A stretch of 33,204 bases of DNA from Micromonosporaceae bacterium (lineage in GTDB: Bacteria; Actinomycetota; Actinomycetes; Mycobacteriales; Micromonosporaceae): assembly GCA_009380105.1 (NCBI GenBank), contig WHSM01000008.1, forward strand, positions 1-33,204, read 5' to 3'. Made by a program: the position numbers and the translations under genes. The notes under the pieces are model-generated. The model was not told where the DNA came from, ran no database searches, and saw only the letters and a list, made by a program, of their open reading frames with translations. This document shows positions 1-8,516 of this stretch, in pieces (position 1 is the stretch's first letter; every line of letters begins with the position of its first letter).

Positions 1-1
1 C

Positions 2-376
2 AGCCCAGAACAGCGACAGCTGCTTCTCGACATCGTCGCAGACACTCCTACCGGGCAGCACTCACTTGGCCGCTCCGCCGACTTCCACGGCGCCATCGGG
101 CAGTCCACGGATAGTCACGTCCTCGCCGTCGTCATCGCTTCCATGCACCACGTCCTCGGCTGGCACGCGCCCGGCGAACAGCTGAGCTCCAGCGACATCG
201 AGGCGACGAGACAAGCCCACCGGCGGATCGCCGAGGCCATCAGGGACGGCGACGGTGCCGCTGCCGCCGACGCGATGCGGGTGCACGTGGACGAATTCGA
301 ACGCCTACTGGAGGAACAGGGCAGGCTCGACGAGCCGATCATTCCCCGAACCCGCTGGCTGCAGCGCGGCCACTGA
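2..376 (+). CDS. FadR/GntR-family transcriptional regulator, C-terminal FCD ligand-binding domain (5' truncated by window edge)
   Basis: Open frame from base 2: ...LGRSADFHGAIGQSTDSHVLAVVIASMHHVLG...TRQAHRRIAEAIRDGDGAAAADAMRVHVDEFERLL; typical FCD helical pattern (D..FH, H..I..AI..GD...A...M..H), stop TGA 374-376. Confidence 0.85.
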   Translation, partial: SPEQRQLLLDIVADTPTGQHSLGRSADFHGAIGQSTDSHVLAVVIASMHHVLGWHAPGEQLSSSDIEATRQAHRRIAEAIRDGDGAAAADAMRVHVDEFERLLEEQGRLDEPIIPRTRWLQRGH

Positions 377-519
377 TCTCTAAACCCGGTGCAGCAGATG
401 GTCTGGTGTGGTGGCTGTCGGCGAGGCCGATGTTCGGTCGTCATTGCTGCCCCCAAATGCGGGGCGGGGGTCGCTGCAGGACCGGGACCACACCGCCGAG
501 TCCCGACGGTGGGCGGCGC

Positions 520-624
520 GCGCCGGCTCGCGGCTCGGCGATCGTCATCTCCCCGGACAACACGCTCAGCACCGATCCGGATCTTGTCCTCGGCGAGGAA
601 CACCGGCGGGCGGCTCGTCGTCAT
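520..624 (-). pseudogene. Decayed transposase N-terminal (HTH, IS3/IS481-like OrfA) remnant with compensating frameshifts
   Basis: Minus strand reads MTTSRPPVFLAEDKIRI, then (+1 nt) VLSVLSGEMTIAE, then (-1 nt) AASRRA; resembles transposase N-termini of the form EDKxRIVLSVLxGEMTIAEAARR; no intact ORF. Confidence 0.4.
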
Positions 625-830
625 TACCCCCTGGTCAGGAACCTACATAACCTGAGCCACAAAGTCTGACGCGCGACGATGAAACGCGCCCTTGTGCGGC
701 ATCTGCGGCACACACTTGCCAGTCAGTAGCGCGGGAGGCTGGGGGCGGCACCGCTGAGCTTGCTCGCTGGGGCTGCGGGTTCATCGACATAACGGCTGAT
801 TGCCGAGCGGGATCCTTGACTTCATCCTGG

Positions 831-846
831 ATACGGTACATCGTAT
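831..846. promoter_or_regulatory. Putative GntR/FadR-type operator, site 1 (ATACGGTACATCGTAT)
   Basis: Inverted repeat ATACG-N6-CGTAT upstream of the SBP gene at 880; shares GGATACGGTA with site 3; TTGACT -35-like hexamer at 816-821. Confidence 0.55.
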
Positions 847-879
847 TCAGAGCACTGCTTGCCGGTCTAGGAGTAGATC

Positions 880-2031
880 ATGGTGGTTCGACGTACGACG
901 GTCGTCGCATCCGTGCTCACCGTGGCGGTCAGCCTCGCTGCCTGCGCCAGTTCGGCCGGGCGCGAGGGTCAGGCGCCAACCGAGATCAAGGTTGGCGTGT
1001 CGGCGGCGCTTACTGGCACGTACGCCGATGTCGGGAGGTGGTTCCTGCGCGGTGTCGAGCTCGCGGCGAAGCGTTATGAAGGCCAGCACTTCTCGGATGT
1101 GGAGGTTGTCTCGCTCGACAACAAGGGTGACCCGACGCAGGCGGCGGTCGTGTTCAACAAGCTCGTCGACAATGAAGGGGTCCCGGTCGTGTTCGGCGGC
1201 TTCACGAATCTGTCCGAGCCGGTGGTGCCGATCGCCGCCCGGACGAAGACGGTGTACGTCAACCCGCTCGCACCCGCTGACTCCCTCGGTGGCAAGCCGT
1301 ACGTGTTTAACACGCTTCCGCTGGCCTCCCAGGAGATGGAAGTGGCGGCTCGGTGGATGTACAACGTCGGGCAGTACCGCCGTCTGGGACTGCTGACCTC
1401 GTCGCAGCACGACGGGGTGTCAGCGGGAGAGACCGTTTCGAAGAAGTTCAAAGAGCTCGGCGGCGAGGTGGTGGAGTGGCAGCAGCACCAAGGTGAGCAG
1501 GCCGACTTTTCCACGGCGATCTCGAAGCTCGGGGCGGCGGAGCCGGACGTCATCATGATCCACAACCCGTTTCGCGACTTCGCCCGCGCGGTTCGGGCCG
1601 TCCGCGCCGCCGGTCTGCCCCAACCTATCGTCGGCTACCGCGGCGTCGAGTCACCCGATCTGCTCGAGATGTGCGGCGGCGCGTGCGATGGGGTTGTCTA
1701 CACGATCCCGTACTACGACGCATCGAGCGAGCAGGCTAAGGAGGTCACCGCCGCGTACCAGCAGGAGTACGGCGAGCAGGCGAGCTACTACTTCGGCGTG
1801 ATGTACGACGCCGCGTGGGTCGTGCTCAGTGCGATCGACAAGGCACTCGCGGCGGGAGCGGAGACCATCTCGGGCGAAGTGCTGAAGGACGCGATGGTTG
1901 GCACCCCGTTTGAAACGCCGTTCACCGGTGCCACCGAACTGACCGACGGCGGCGTGCCAACGGGCAAGCCGTTTTTCATCAAGGTCATCAAGGACGGCGA
2001 GTTCGAGATCCAAGACAGGCTCGAGGGGTAA
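880..2031 (+). CDS. ABC transporter substrate-binding lipoprotein, branched-chain amino acid (Liv/HAAT) type
   Basis: Signal peptide with lipobox (VAVSLAAC), IKVGVSAALTGTYADVGR..., Peripla_BP_6-like; AGGAG SD before ATG 880. Confidence 0.9.
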   Translation: MVVRRTTVVASVLTVAVSLAACASSAGREGQAPTEIKVGVSAALTGTYADVGRWFLRGVELAAKRYEGQHFSDVEVVSLDNKGDPTQAAVVFNKLVDNEGVPVVFGGFTNLSEPVVPIAARTKTVYVNPLAPADSLGGKPYVFNTLPLASQEMEVAARWMYNVGQYRRLGLLTSSQHDGVSAGETVSKKFKELGGEVVEWQQHQGEQADFSTAISKLGAAEPDVIMIHNPFRDFARAVRAVRAAGLPQPIVGYRGVESPDLLEMCGGACDGVVYTIPYYDASSEQAKEVTAAYQQEYGEQASYYFGVMYDAAWVVLSAIDKALAAGAETISGEVLKDAMVGTPFETPFTGATELTDGGVPTGKPFFIKVIKDGEFEIQDRLEG

Positions 2032-2034
2032 CCC

Positions 2035-3219
2035 ATGAACCTCTTCTCGGCTGTCGAGGTCGGGGCGCTTGCAGGGCTGCGGGTGATCGAGATGGGCACC
2101 ATGATGGCCGGCCCGGTCGCTACCACCCTTTTGTCGGACTTCGGCGCCGAGGTCGTCAAGCTGGAGCCTCGGGTCGGCGATCCACTGCGCGGCATGGAAC
2201 CGCAGATTGAGGGAGTTTCCGCTTACTGGCTTGTCACCGCGCGGAACAAGCGGTCGGTCGTACTGGACGCCCGAGACGAATCCCGCCGGGCGGATTTCTT
2301 CTCGCTGACCGACCGTGCCGATGTTTTGGTGGAGAACTTCCGTGCCGGCACTCTGGAGTCCTGGGGAGTCGGACCTGACGTCTTGCTCGACCGCAACCCC
2401 AGACTCGTCATCGTCCGGGTCACCGGATTCGGGCAGGAGGGCCCCAACGCGTCCCTGCTCGCCTACGACCGCATCGTCCAACTGATGTCCGGTCTCGCCT
2501 CGGTCACCGGCTTCCCCGAGTCGCCACCCACGGTCGCCGGCTTCGCGCTCAGCGACCAGATCGCGGCACTGTTCGCCGCTTTCGGTGCGCTCCTCGGGTT
2601 GGCGGCCCGTGACAGCACCGGCGAGGGTCAGGTCGTCGACGTCGCCTCGCTCGACTGTCTAGTACGGCTCTCGGACGTCATCGTCACCGAGTACGACCGG
2701 CTCGGCATCGTCCGGGAAAGGGAGGGCAACAGCCACCCGTCCGCGGCGCCGATGAACATGTACCAGGCCCGCGACGGCGCTTGGGTCTACACCCAGGCGC
2801 CGACCAACGCCCAGTTCAAGCGGCTGGCGAAGGCGATCGACCGGCCCAATCTTCCGGCCGATCCCAGGTTCTGCGACAACAGCGCGCGCTTCGCCAACCG
2901 CGGCACACTCGACGGGATCATTCAGGCCTGGGTGTCCGAGCGGGACCACGCGGAGGTCCTCCGAACCTGGCGCACCGCCGACCTGCCCGCCGCGCCCGTA
3001 CGCGACGCCCGTGAGGTGGCCGAGGATCCGGGGCTGCGTCTGCGCGGTGCGGTACAACATGTCGACACGCCAGTCGGGCCAACGCTCATGCAAGGGATTG
3101 CGCCCAAGCTGTCCAGAACGCCTGGCGCCGTCAGGGGCGCCGCACCAGCACTCGACGAGGACTCGGTGGCCAGCGTCGTCGCCCGGTGGTCACAACGCCG
3201 AGACGAGGTCACGTTGTGA
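2035..3219 (+). CDS. CaiB/BaiF family III CoA-transferase (formyl-CoA transferase-like)
   Basis: LAGLRVIEMGTMMAGPVATTLLSDFGAEVVKLEPRVGDPLRGM; NKRSVVLD; VENFRAGTLESWG; LSDQIAALFAAFG catalytic Asp region. Confidence 0.92.
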   Translation: MNLFSAVEVGALAGLRVIEMGTMMAGPVATTLLSDFGAEVVKLEPRVGDPLRGMEPQIEGVSAYWLVTARNKRSVVLDARDESRRADFFSLTDRADVLVENFRAGTLESWGVGPDVLLDRNPRLVIVRVTGFGQEGPNASLLAYDRIVQLMSGLASVTGFPESPPTVAGFALSDQIAALFAAFGALLGLAARDSTGEGQVVDVASLDCLVRLSDVIVTEYDRLGIVREREGNSHPSAAPMNMYQARDGAWVYTQAPTNAQFKRLAKAIDRPNLPADPRFCDNSARFANRGTLDGIIQAWVSERDHAEVLRTWRTADLPAAPVRDAREVAEDPGLRLRGAVQHVDTPVGPTLMQGIAPKLSRTPGAVRGAAPALDEDSVASVVARWSQRRDEVTL

Positions 3220-3815
3220 ACGCCGCTGATCAAATCGAGGCAGCGGCGCGGTCGGTCGAGCCGGACCGTCGGGCGGCCTGGGGTTGTACGCTGCCCGACC
3301 ACGTCGACGTCGGCGAGGCGGCGGCCCTGGTGAGCAGACTCGGGTTCGGCGCGGTGTGGCTGCACGACCGCACCTGGGAAGGCGGCCCATGCGGCTTCGT
3401 CGAGGCGGTGGTGGCCGGCGTCGCAGTCCCGGCCACCACCTTCGGCGTGTGGACGCAGGCCGGTCGCGACCATCCCGTCCGGTTCGCCGAGGACGTCGCG
3501 GTCAGCGACCGCCTGCTCGGTGGCCGGTTGCGGGTAGGCGTCCGTGGTCCCTGTCCACCGGCATGGGCATACGCGGTCGCACACGCGTGGGACGAGGAGG
3601 GCTTGGCTGTCGATGAGCCGCTCCGCCTGCCAGCCAGGGACCCGGCGAACCAGTGGATTCCGTCCGGCTGGCGTCTCACCGTCAGCCCTCGGCCGTACTC
3701 GGCATTCGTCCTGCACGTCTCCGATGGCGAGGCCCTGGATGGCGTCGCGACACGCCGGGTGACCATCCGCCAGTCACTCGGCGCTGAACTGGTGCGCGTG
3801 GAGAGGGAGTCATGA
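3216..3815 (+). CDS. Half-size luciferase-like (LLM/bacterial luciferase fold) protein
   Basis: GTG start overlapping the upstream TGA (GTGA); LGFGAVWLHDRTWEG...PATTFGVWTQAGRDHPVRFAEDVAVSDRLLGGRLRVGVRG resembles the N-terminal half of LLM oxidoreductases; about 199 aa only. Confidence 0.65.
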   Translation: MNAADQIEAAARSVEPDRRAAWGCTLPDHVDVGEAAALVSRLGFGAVWLHDRTWEGGPCGFVEAVVAGVAVPATTFGVWTQAGRDHPVRFAEDVAVSDRLLGGRLRVGVRGPCPPAWAYAVAHAWDEEGLAVDEPLRLPARDPANQWIPSGWRLTVSPRPYSAFVLHVSDGEALDGVATRRVTIRQSLGAELVRVERES

Positions 3816-4960
3816 CGGCAACACAACCTATCGGCATCCTCGGCGCTGCCCGGACTCCTGTCGGCAAGACACCCGGCATCGACTCGCTCACGCTGCATGC
3901 ACAGGCCGCGCATGCCGCGATTACGGATGCGGGCATCGACCCGCTCGCGATCGACGGGATCATCACCTTCGGCTCGTTCACCAGGGACTACGTCATGCAT
4001 TCGGCCGTCGTGGCCGAGTTCCTCGGACTGCGCAGGATCAGGTACGCGGACGTGGTGAGGATTGGTGGTGCCTCGGCCGCGGGGGCGGTGAGCCGGGCGG
4101 TCGCGGCGATCAGCGCCGGCCGGTGCGACACCGTACTGATCGTCTCCGGTGACGACCAGCTCAGCGGCCTCACCCGAGACCTCGCCGTCAAGGGCATGGC
4201 CGAGAACCGCCACTACCAATACGAGGCGCCGTACGGCGTGACGACACCGGCGGCCTTCGCCATGATGGCGCGACTGTACCTGCAACGGCACCACCTCTCC
4301 GAAGAGTTGCTGGCCCACGTCACCGTGCAGAGCCGGCGCACCGCGTCGAAGCTACCCGACGCGATGTACGGCAAGCCGTGCACGGTCGGCGAGGTGAACT
4401 CGTCGAAGCCGATCGCCGATCCCCTGCGTATGCTGCACTGCGCCCCGATCGCGGACGGGGGAGGAGCACTGGTGGCGGGTCGCGGGGCACCCGGCGAGGT
4501 GGTCGAGGTCCTCGGGTCCGGCGAGGCCCACAGCAACGCGCACCTGGTCTTCAACCCGTTCGACGCGAGCAGCGCGGCCGCCGCCTCCGCCGGGCACGCC
4601 TTCCAACAGGCGGGCGTGCGCCCGGCGGACCTGGGAGCGGCGCAGGTCTACGACTGCTTCGCCAGCGTCGTGGCGCAGGTGCTGGAGGAGGCGGGGATAG
4701 CGCCCGCGGGCCGCGCACTGTACCAGTTCGCCGACGGTGAGTACGACGTCGACGGTGGCCTGCCGGTCAATCTCAACGGCGGTCTCCTCTCCGGTGGCCA
4801 TCCCGGGATGCCCGGGGGCTTGTTGCATGTGGTCGAGGCGGCCGAACAAGTGCGGGGCAGCGCGCGGGTTCCGGTCGCGGGCGGCAAGCCGGTGTTCGTC
4901 CACTGTCTTGGAGGCATCATGTCCAACCACGCCACGCTGATCCTGGGAGGAGGGTCATGA
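3812..4960 (+). CDS. Thiolase-like / lipid-transfer (SCP-x/Ltp2-type) protein, probable retro-aldolase or acyltransferase
   Basis: MTATQPIGILGAARTPVGKTPG, ADVVRIGGASAAGAVSRAVAAI (no nucleophilic Cys), AQVYDCFASVVAQVLEEAGI, NGGLLSGGHPGMPGG, HCLGGIMSNHATLILG. Confidence 0.88.
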   Translation: MTATQPIGILGAARTPVGKTPGIDSLTLHAQAAHAAITDAGIDPLAIDGIITFGSFTRDYVMHSAVVAEFLGLRRIRYADVVRIGGASAAGAVSRAVAAISAGRCDTVLIVSGDDQLSGLTRDLAVKGMAENRHYQYEAPYGVTTPAAFAMMARLYLQRHHLSEELLAHVTVQSRRTASKLPDAMYGKPCTVGEVNSSKPIADPLRMLHCAPIADGGGALVAGRGAPGEVVEVLGSGEAHSNAHLVFNPFDASSAAAASAGHAFQQAGVRPADLGAAQVYDCFASVVAQVLEEAGIAPAGRALYQFADGEYDVDGGLPVNLNGGLLSGGHPGMPGGLLHVVEAAEQVRGSARVPVAGGKPVFVHCLGGIMSNHATLILGGGS

Positions 4961-5376
4961 CACTCCCAGGCGCCCCGCGCAGCACCGAGGCCGCCGAGTT
5001 CTGGAACGCACTTGGCGGGGGCGACGGCACGCTGCTGCGGCAGGAGTGCGTCCAGTGCGGACGGTCCCGCCTGCCGCGCACGGCGATGTGTCCGTACTGC
5101 GGCGGCTGGGAGTCGCACTGGCGACCGGTAACCGGCCCGGCTCGTCTGGTTACCTTCACCGTGATTCGCCGCGCCCCGTCTCCCGAGTGGGCTGCGCACG
5201 CCCCGTATGGCGTCGCGATCGTGGAGGTGGCTCCTGGCTGCCGGGTGCTGGTCAACACCGACTGGCTCCCCGAGCACGCCGACCTTGGTCGGCCGGTCGT
5301 GGTGGCGGTAGAGACGGGCGACGGCGGGCCGCGGCTGGTCGCCAGTCGCGGTGGCGACGAGGCGGTGAGCCAGTGA
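4957..5376 (+). CDS. DUF35 Zn-ribbon/OB-fold protein (partner of thiolase-like protein)
   Basis: CVQCGRSRLPRTAMCPYCGG zinc ribbon followed by OB-like RLVTFTVIRRAPSPEW...PYGVAIVEVAPGCRVLVNTD. Confidence 0.88.
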   Translation: MTLPGAPRSTEAAEFWNALGGGDGTLLRQECVQCGRSRLPRTAMCPYCGGWESHWRPVTGPARLVTFTVIRRAPSPEWAAHAPYGVAIVEVAPGCRVLVNTDWLPEHADLGRPVVVAVETGDGGPRLVASRGGDEAVSQ

Positions 5377-5810
5377 TGCAGGGTCACGAACACCTTGCCG
5401 GGATCAGTCGGGCGGAGATCCTGGCCTTCGGCCGGCTTACCGGCAACAACCACGACATGCACACCAGCGACGAGGCCGCGATGGCCATGGGCTTTCCAGC
5501 GCAGGTGGTGCAGGGGCCATATGTACTCGCGCGCGGCATTGCGTCGTCGTCGGAGGTCCTTCGCGGACACGGCATAGCACTGCTCGGGGTCTCCTGGCGC
5601 TACACCGGTGCGGCCGTGGCCGACGAGCCGTTGGACCTGGGTTGGGAAGTGACCAGCGTGCGGCGGACCAGTGCCGGCGACCGTGGCGTGGCGGAGATGA
5701 CCCTGACGCTTCAGGCGGATGGCCGCAAGGTGGGCGAGGGGAACTTCACGGTGCTCGTCAGCAAGGATTTCACCGACCGCTTTCTGGCCGATCGGCGGGG
5801 CGAGACATGA
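5376..5810 (+). CDS. MaoC-like hot-dog dehydratase (possible catalytically altered subunit)
   Basis: ISRAEILAFGRLTGNNHDMHTSDEAAMAMGFPAQVVQGPYVLARGI; MaoC pattern with Asp to Asn; start ATG 5376 (or GTG 5373). Confidence 0.8.
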   Translation: MQGHEHLAGISRAEILAFGRLTGNNHDMHTSDEAAMAMGFPAQVVQGPYVLARGIASSSEVLRGHGIALLGVSWRYTGAAVADEPLDLGWEVTSVRRTSAGDRGVAEMTLTLQADGRKVGEGNFTVLVSKDFTDRFLADRRGET

Positions 5811-7357
5811 CAGCGCGTCGAGAGACACTGTGGACGCTGCTCGCGCGCCTGGCCGAGGAGGACGCGGACCGAGTCCTGATCCGGACCCGCGCGGGCGACG
5901 TGACGCGTGGTTCGCTGGCGGAGAGCGTGACCCGCTTGTCAGGCGGCCTCGCGGCGCTAGGCATCGGCCCCGGGGACCGGGTGGCGGTGTTCGCGGAGAA
6001 CCGTCCGGAACACTTCACGCTGGCGTTCGCGCTCAACCGAATCGGTGCCGCCTACTCGCCGGTCAACCCACTCTACCGTGGGGACCTCGTCGAGAACGCC
6101 TTTGACGTGCTGCGTCCCGCGGCCGTGGTCGTCGACCGCGCATGTCGCCCAGTGGTTGAGCCGTACCGGGACCGATCCGACCGGTGGGTGGAAATGGACC
6201 GGGGTGTGGGGCTGCCAGGGACGGTCGCCGACTACGCCGAGCTCGAGGCGGACGTTGACACACCGCCGGAAGTGGTCGTGGACCCGGGCAAAGGGGCCGT
6301 CGTGCTGTTCACGTCGGGGACGACAGGCCCCTCGAAGGGCGTCGCGATGAGCGACCGGTTCTGCCTGGAGTTCGGCGCGGCCAACGCGCAAGCCCGTGAC
6401 CTGCGCCATGACGACGTCCTGTACTCGTGTTTCGCGTTCTGTCACGCGAGCCCGATCGGCTATTCGCTCGTGCCAGCTTTACTGTCGGGCGCAGAGATGG
6501 CCTGGGCGCCGCGCTTCTCCGCAAGTGCATTCTGGGCGGATGTCCGCGATCTCGGCGCGACCCAGTTCGCCGCGTTCAGCGCCACGATCCTGATGCTGCT
6601 CGCACAACCCCCTCGCGAGACCGATGCCACACACGGCGCCCAGGTCTGTTTCTCGGTCGGCGCACCGCGGGGTGACGAGTTCTCGCGCCGCTTCGGCGTG
6701 CGGATCATCGACGGGTACGGCTTGTCGGAGTGCGGCGCCCTCGCCTACGACGGCGTACCGGTCGACGGTTGGACGGTCGCGGTGGTCGATGACAACGATC
6801 TGCCGGTGGCGGCTCGGACCATCGGCGAGATCGTGGGGCGTCCGGAGCGACCCGGCATGATCATGGACGGCTACCTGGGCCGTCCCGCCGAAACCCTCGA
6901 CGTATACCGGAACCTGTGGTTCCACACCGGAGACAACGGCTACCTCAACGAGGCCGGCAAGCTGCACTTCGTCGGGCGCAAGAAAGACGCGATGCGCCAC
7001 CGCGGCGAGAACATCTCCGCGTGGGAGGTGGAGCAGGCCGTGCTCGCCACCGGTCTGGTGCACGACTGCGCCGCGTACGCGCTGCCCTCGTCGAGCCTCG
7101 GCGAGGACGACGTCGCCGTCGCCGTCGTGCCGGCGTCGGCGGACTTCGACCCGGCCGCTCTGCTCGCCGCTCTGCCCGACCGGCTGCCCAAGTACGCGGT
7201 CCCGGCATTCGTACGAACGTTGGCCGACCTCCCACGTACCCCTACCGGGAAGGTCAAAAAGCACGAGCTCAGAGCTGCGGGTGCTACCCCAGATACCTGG
7301 AGATCGCCCAGGGCAACGGAACATCTCGTGGAGGGAAATGTCCATGACCACTCATAG
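5807..7357 (+). CDS. AMP-dependent acyl-CoA synthetase/ligase
   Basis: VVLFTSGTTGPSKGVAM P-loop; GYGLSECG; WFHTGDNGYLNEAGKLHFVGRKKD; PTGKVKKHEL catalytic Lys. Confidence 0.93.
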   Translation: MTARRETLWTLLARLAEEDADRVLIRTRAGDVTRGSLAESVTRLSGGLAALGIGPGDRVAVFAENRPEHFTLAFALNRIGAAYSPVNPLYRGDLVENAFDVLRPAAVVVDRACRPVVEPYRDRSDRWVEMDRGVGLPGTVADYAELEADVDTPPEVVVDPGKGAVVLFTSGTTGPSKGVAMSDRFCLEFGAANAQARDLRHDDVLYSCFAFCHASPIGYSLVPALLSGAEMAWAPRFSASAFWADVRDLGATQFAAFSATILMLLAQPPRETDATHGAQVCFSVGAPRGDEFSRRFGVRIIDGYGLSECGALAYDGVPVDGWTVAVVDDNDLPVAARTIGEIVGRPERPGMIMDGYLGRPAETLDVYRNLWFHTGDNGYLNEAGKLHFVGRKKDAMRHRGENISAWEVEQAVLATGLVHDCAAYALPSSSLGEDDVAVAVVPASADFDPAALLAALPDRLPKYAVPAFVRTLADLPRTPTGKVKKHELRAAGATPDTWRSPRATEHLVEGNVHDHS

Positions 7358-8516
7358 TCGTCGGGAATTCCTGCGCGACGCCGCTCTTGCCGGTGCGACC
7401 CTCGCGGTGGGCGCCCCAGTCCTCGCCGGCTGTGGCGACGGCGCGGCCACGCCCGCTGCGGGCGACAGCAAACTGACATTCGGTGGCCTGACCGCACTGA
7501 CCGGTGCTGGTGCCGGCTCGGGCATCCCAATGCGGGAAGGCACGATGGTCGCGCTGGACAAGCTCAAGGCCGAGGGACACCGACTCGCCGCCGTCTTCCA
7601 GGATCACAAGGGCGAGCCGAACGCCGGCGTCGGCGGGTACCGCAAGCTTGTTGACGAGCGCAACGTTCCGGCGATTATTCTCGGCTTCTCGTCCGTCATC
7701 TCGGCAACCACCCCACTGGCCGATCGGCACAAGGTCCTGTTGCTGAACCCGAGCGGCACCGGGGCAAACCTGGAGGGCCTCGGCGAGTACCTGCTCAACA
7801 CAGAGGCGCTCGGGTCGCTGCACGCGCGCGCCATGGCCAAGTACGCGTTTGAGCAGGGCAAGCGTCGGGCCGGTCTTCTCATAGTGAACAACGACTCGGG
7901 CACGCCGCAGGCGGACAATTTCATCGAGGTGTTCCAGGGCGCGGGCGGGCAGATCGTCGTGCACGAGAAGTTCGAGCCGAACCAGATCGACTTCGGCTCG
8001 CAGATCGCGAAGATCAAGCCGCGGAATCCCGACGTCATGCTGGTGATCGGCGTGGTGCAGGAGACTTTCTATGGGATTCGCAGGTGCGTCGAGGCGGGCA
8101 TCGACGCTCAGTACATCGCGAACCAGGGCGTCGAGCAGGAGGAGGCTTATGAGATCGCCGGCAAGGCGCTGGAGGGCGTCTGGTATCCCGCGCCGGTCTT
8201 CGATCCGACGTCGAACGAGCCCGCGGTAGCAGAGTTCATCAAGCGTTACAAGGCGAAGTACGACAAGGACCCGATCGTGCTGGCGGCCCAGTGGTATCAG
8301 GCCGTGCACATTCTCGCCGAGGCGGCGCAGGCGGCTCCGGATCTTACCGGCGAGGCCTTACGCGCCAAGATTCTGGAGATCAAGACGTTCGACGGGGTGA
8401 CCGGCAAGACCGTGTTCCAGGAGAACGGCACGGTGCTCAAGCCGCTGCACGTCAAGCAGATCGGATCCGGATTCAGCAAGAACGTGCTGACCGAGCTGCC
8501 GCCGGAGTACGTGTGA
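7338..8516 (+). CDS. ABC transporter substrate-binding protein, Liv/HAAT type, Tat lipoprotein
   Basis: SRREFLRDAALAGATLAVGAPVLAGC (twin-Arg plus lipobox); LTFGGLTALTGAGAGSGIPMREG; Peripla_BP_6-like. Confidence 0.92.
   Translation: MSMTTHSRREFLRDAALAGATLAVGAPVLAGCGDGAATPAAGDSKLTFGGLTALTGAGAGSGIPMREGTMVALDKLKAEGHRLAAVFQDHKGEPNAGVGGYRKLVDERNVPAIILGFSSVISATTPLADRHKVLLLNPSGTGANLEGLGEYLLNTEALGSLHARAMAKYAFEQGKRRAGLLIVNNDSGTPQADNFIEVFQGAGGQIVVHEKFEPNQIDFGSQIAKIKPRNPDVMLVIGVVQETFYGIRRCVEAGIDAQYIANQGVEQEEAYEIAGKALEGVWYPAPVFDPTSNEPAVAEFIKRYKAKYDKDPIVLAAQWYQAVHILAEAAQAAPDLTGEALRAKILEIKTFDGVTGKTVFQENGTVLKPLHVKQIGSGFSKNVLTELPPEYV

Noticed and set aside
389-669. Overlapping small + strand ORFs in the intergenic region
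   Set aside because: No recognisable domain, compositional shadow ORFs; the minus-strand transposase trace explains part of the region better.
6901-6910. GTATACC inside the acyl-CoA ligase gene as a fourth operator
   Set aside because: Within coding sequence, lacks the GRATACGGT half and a neighbouring promoter; likely chance match.
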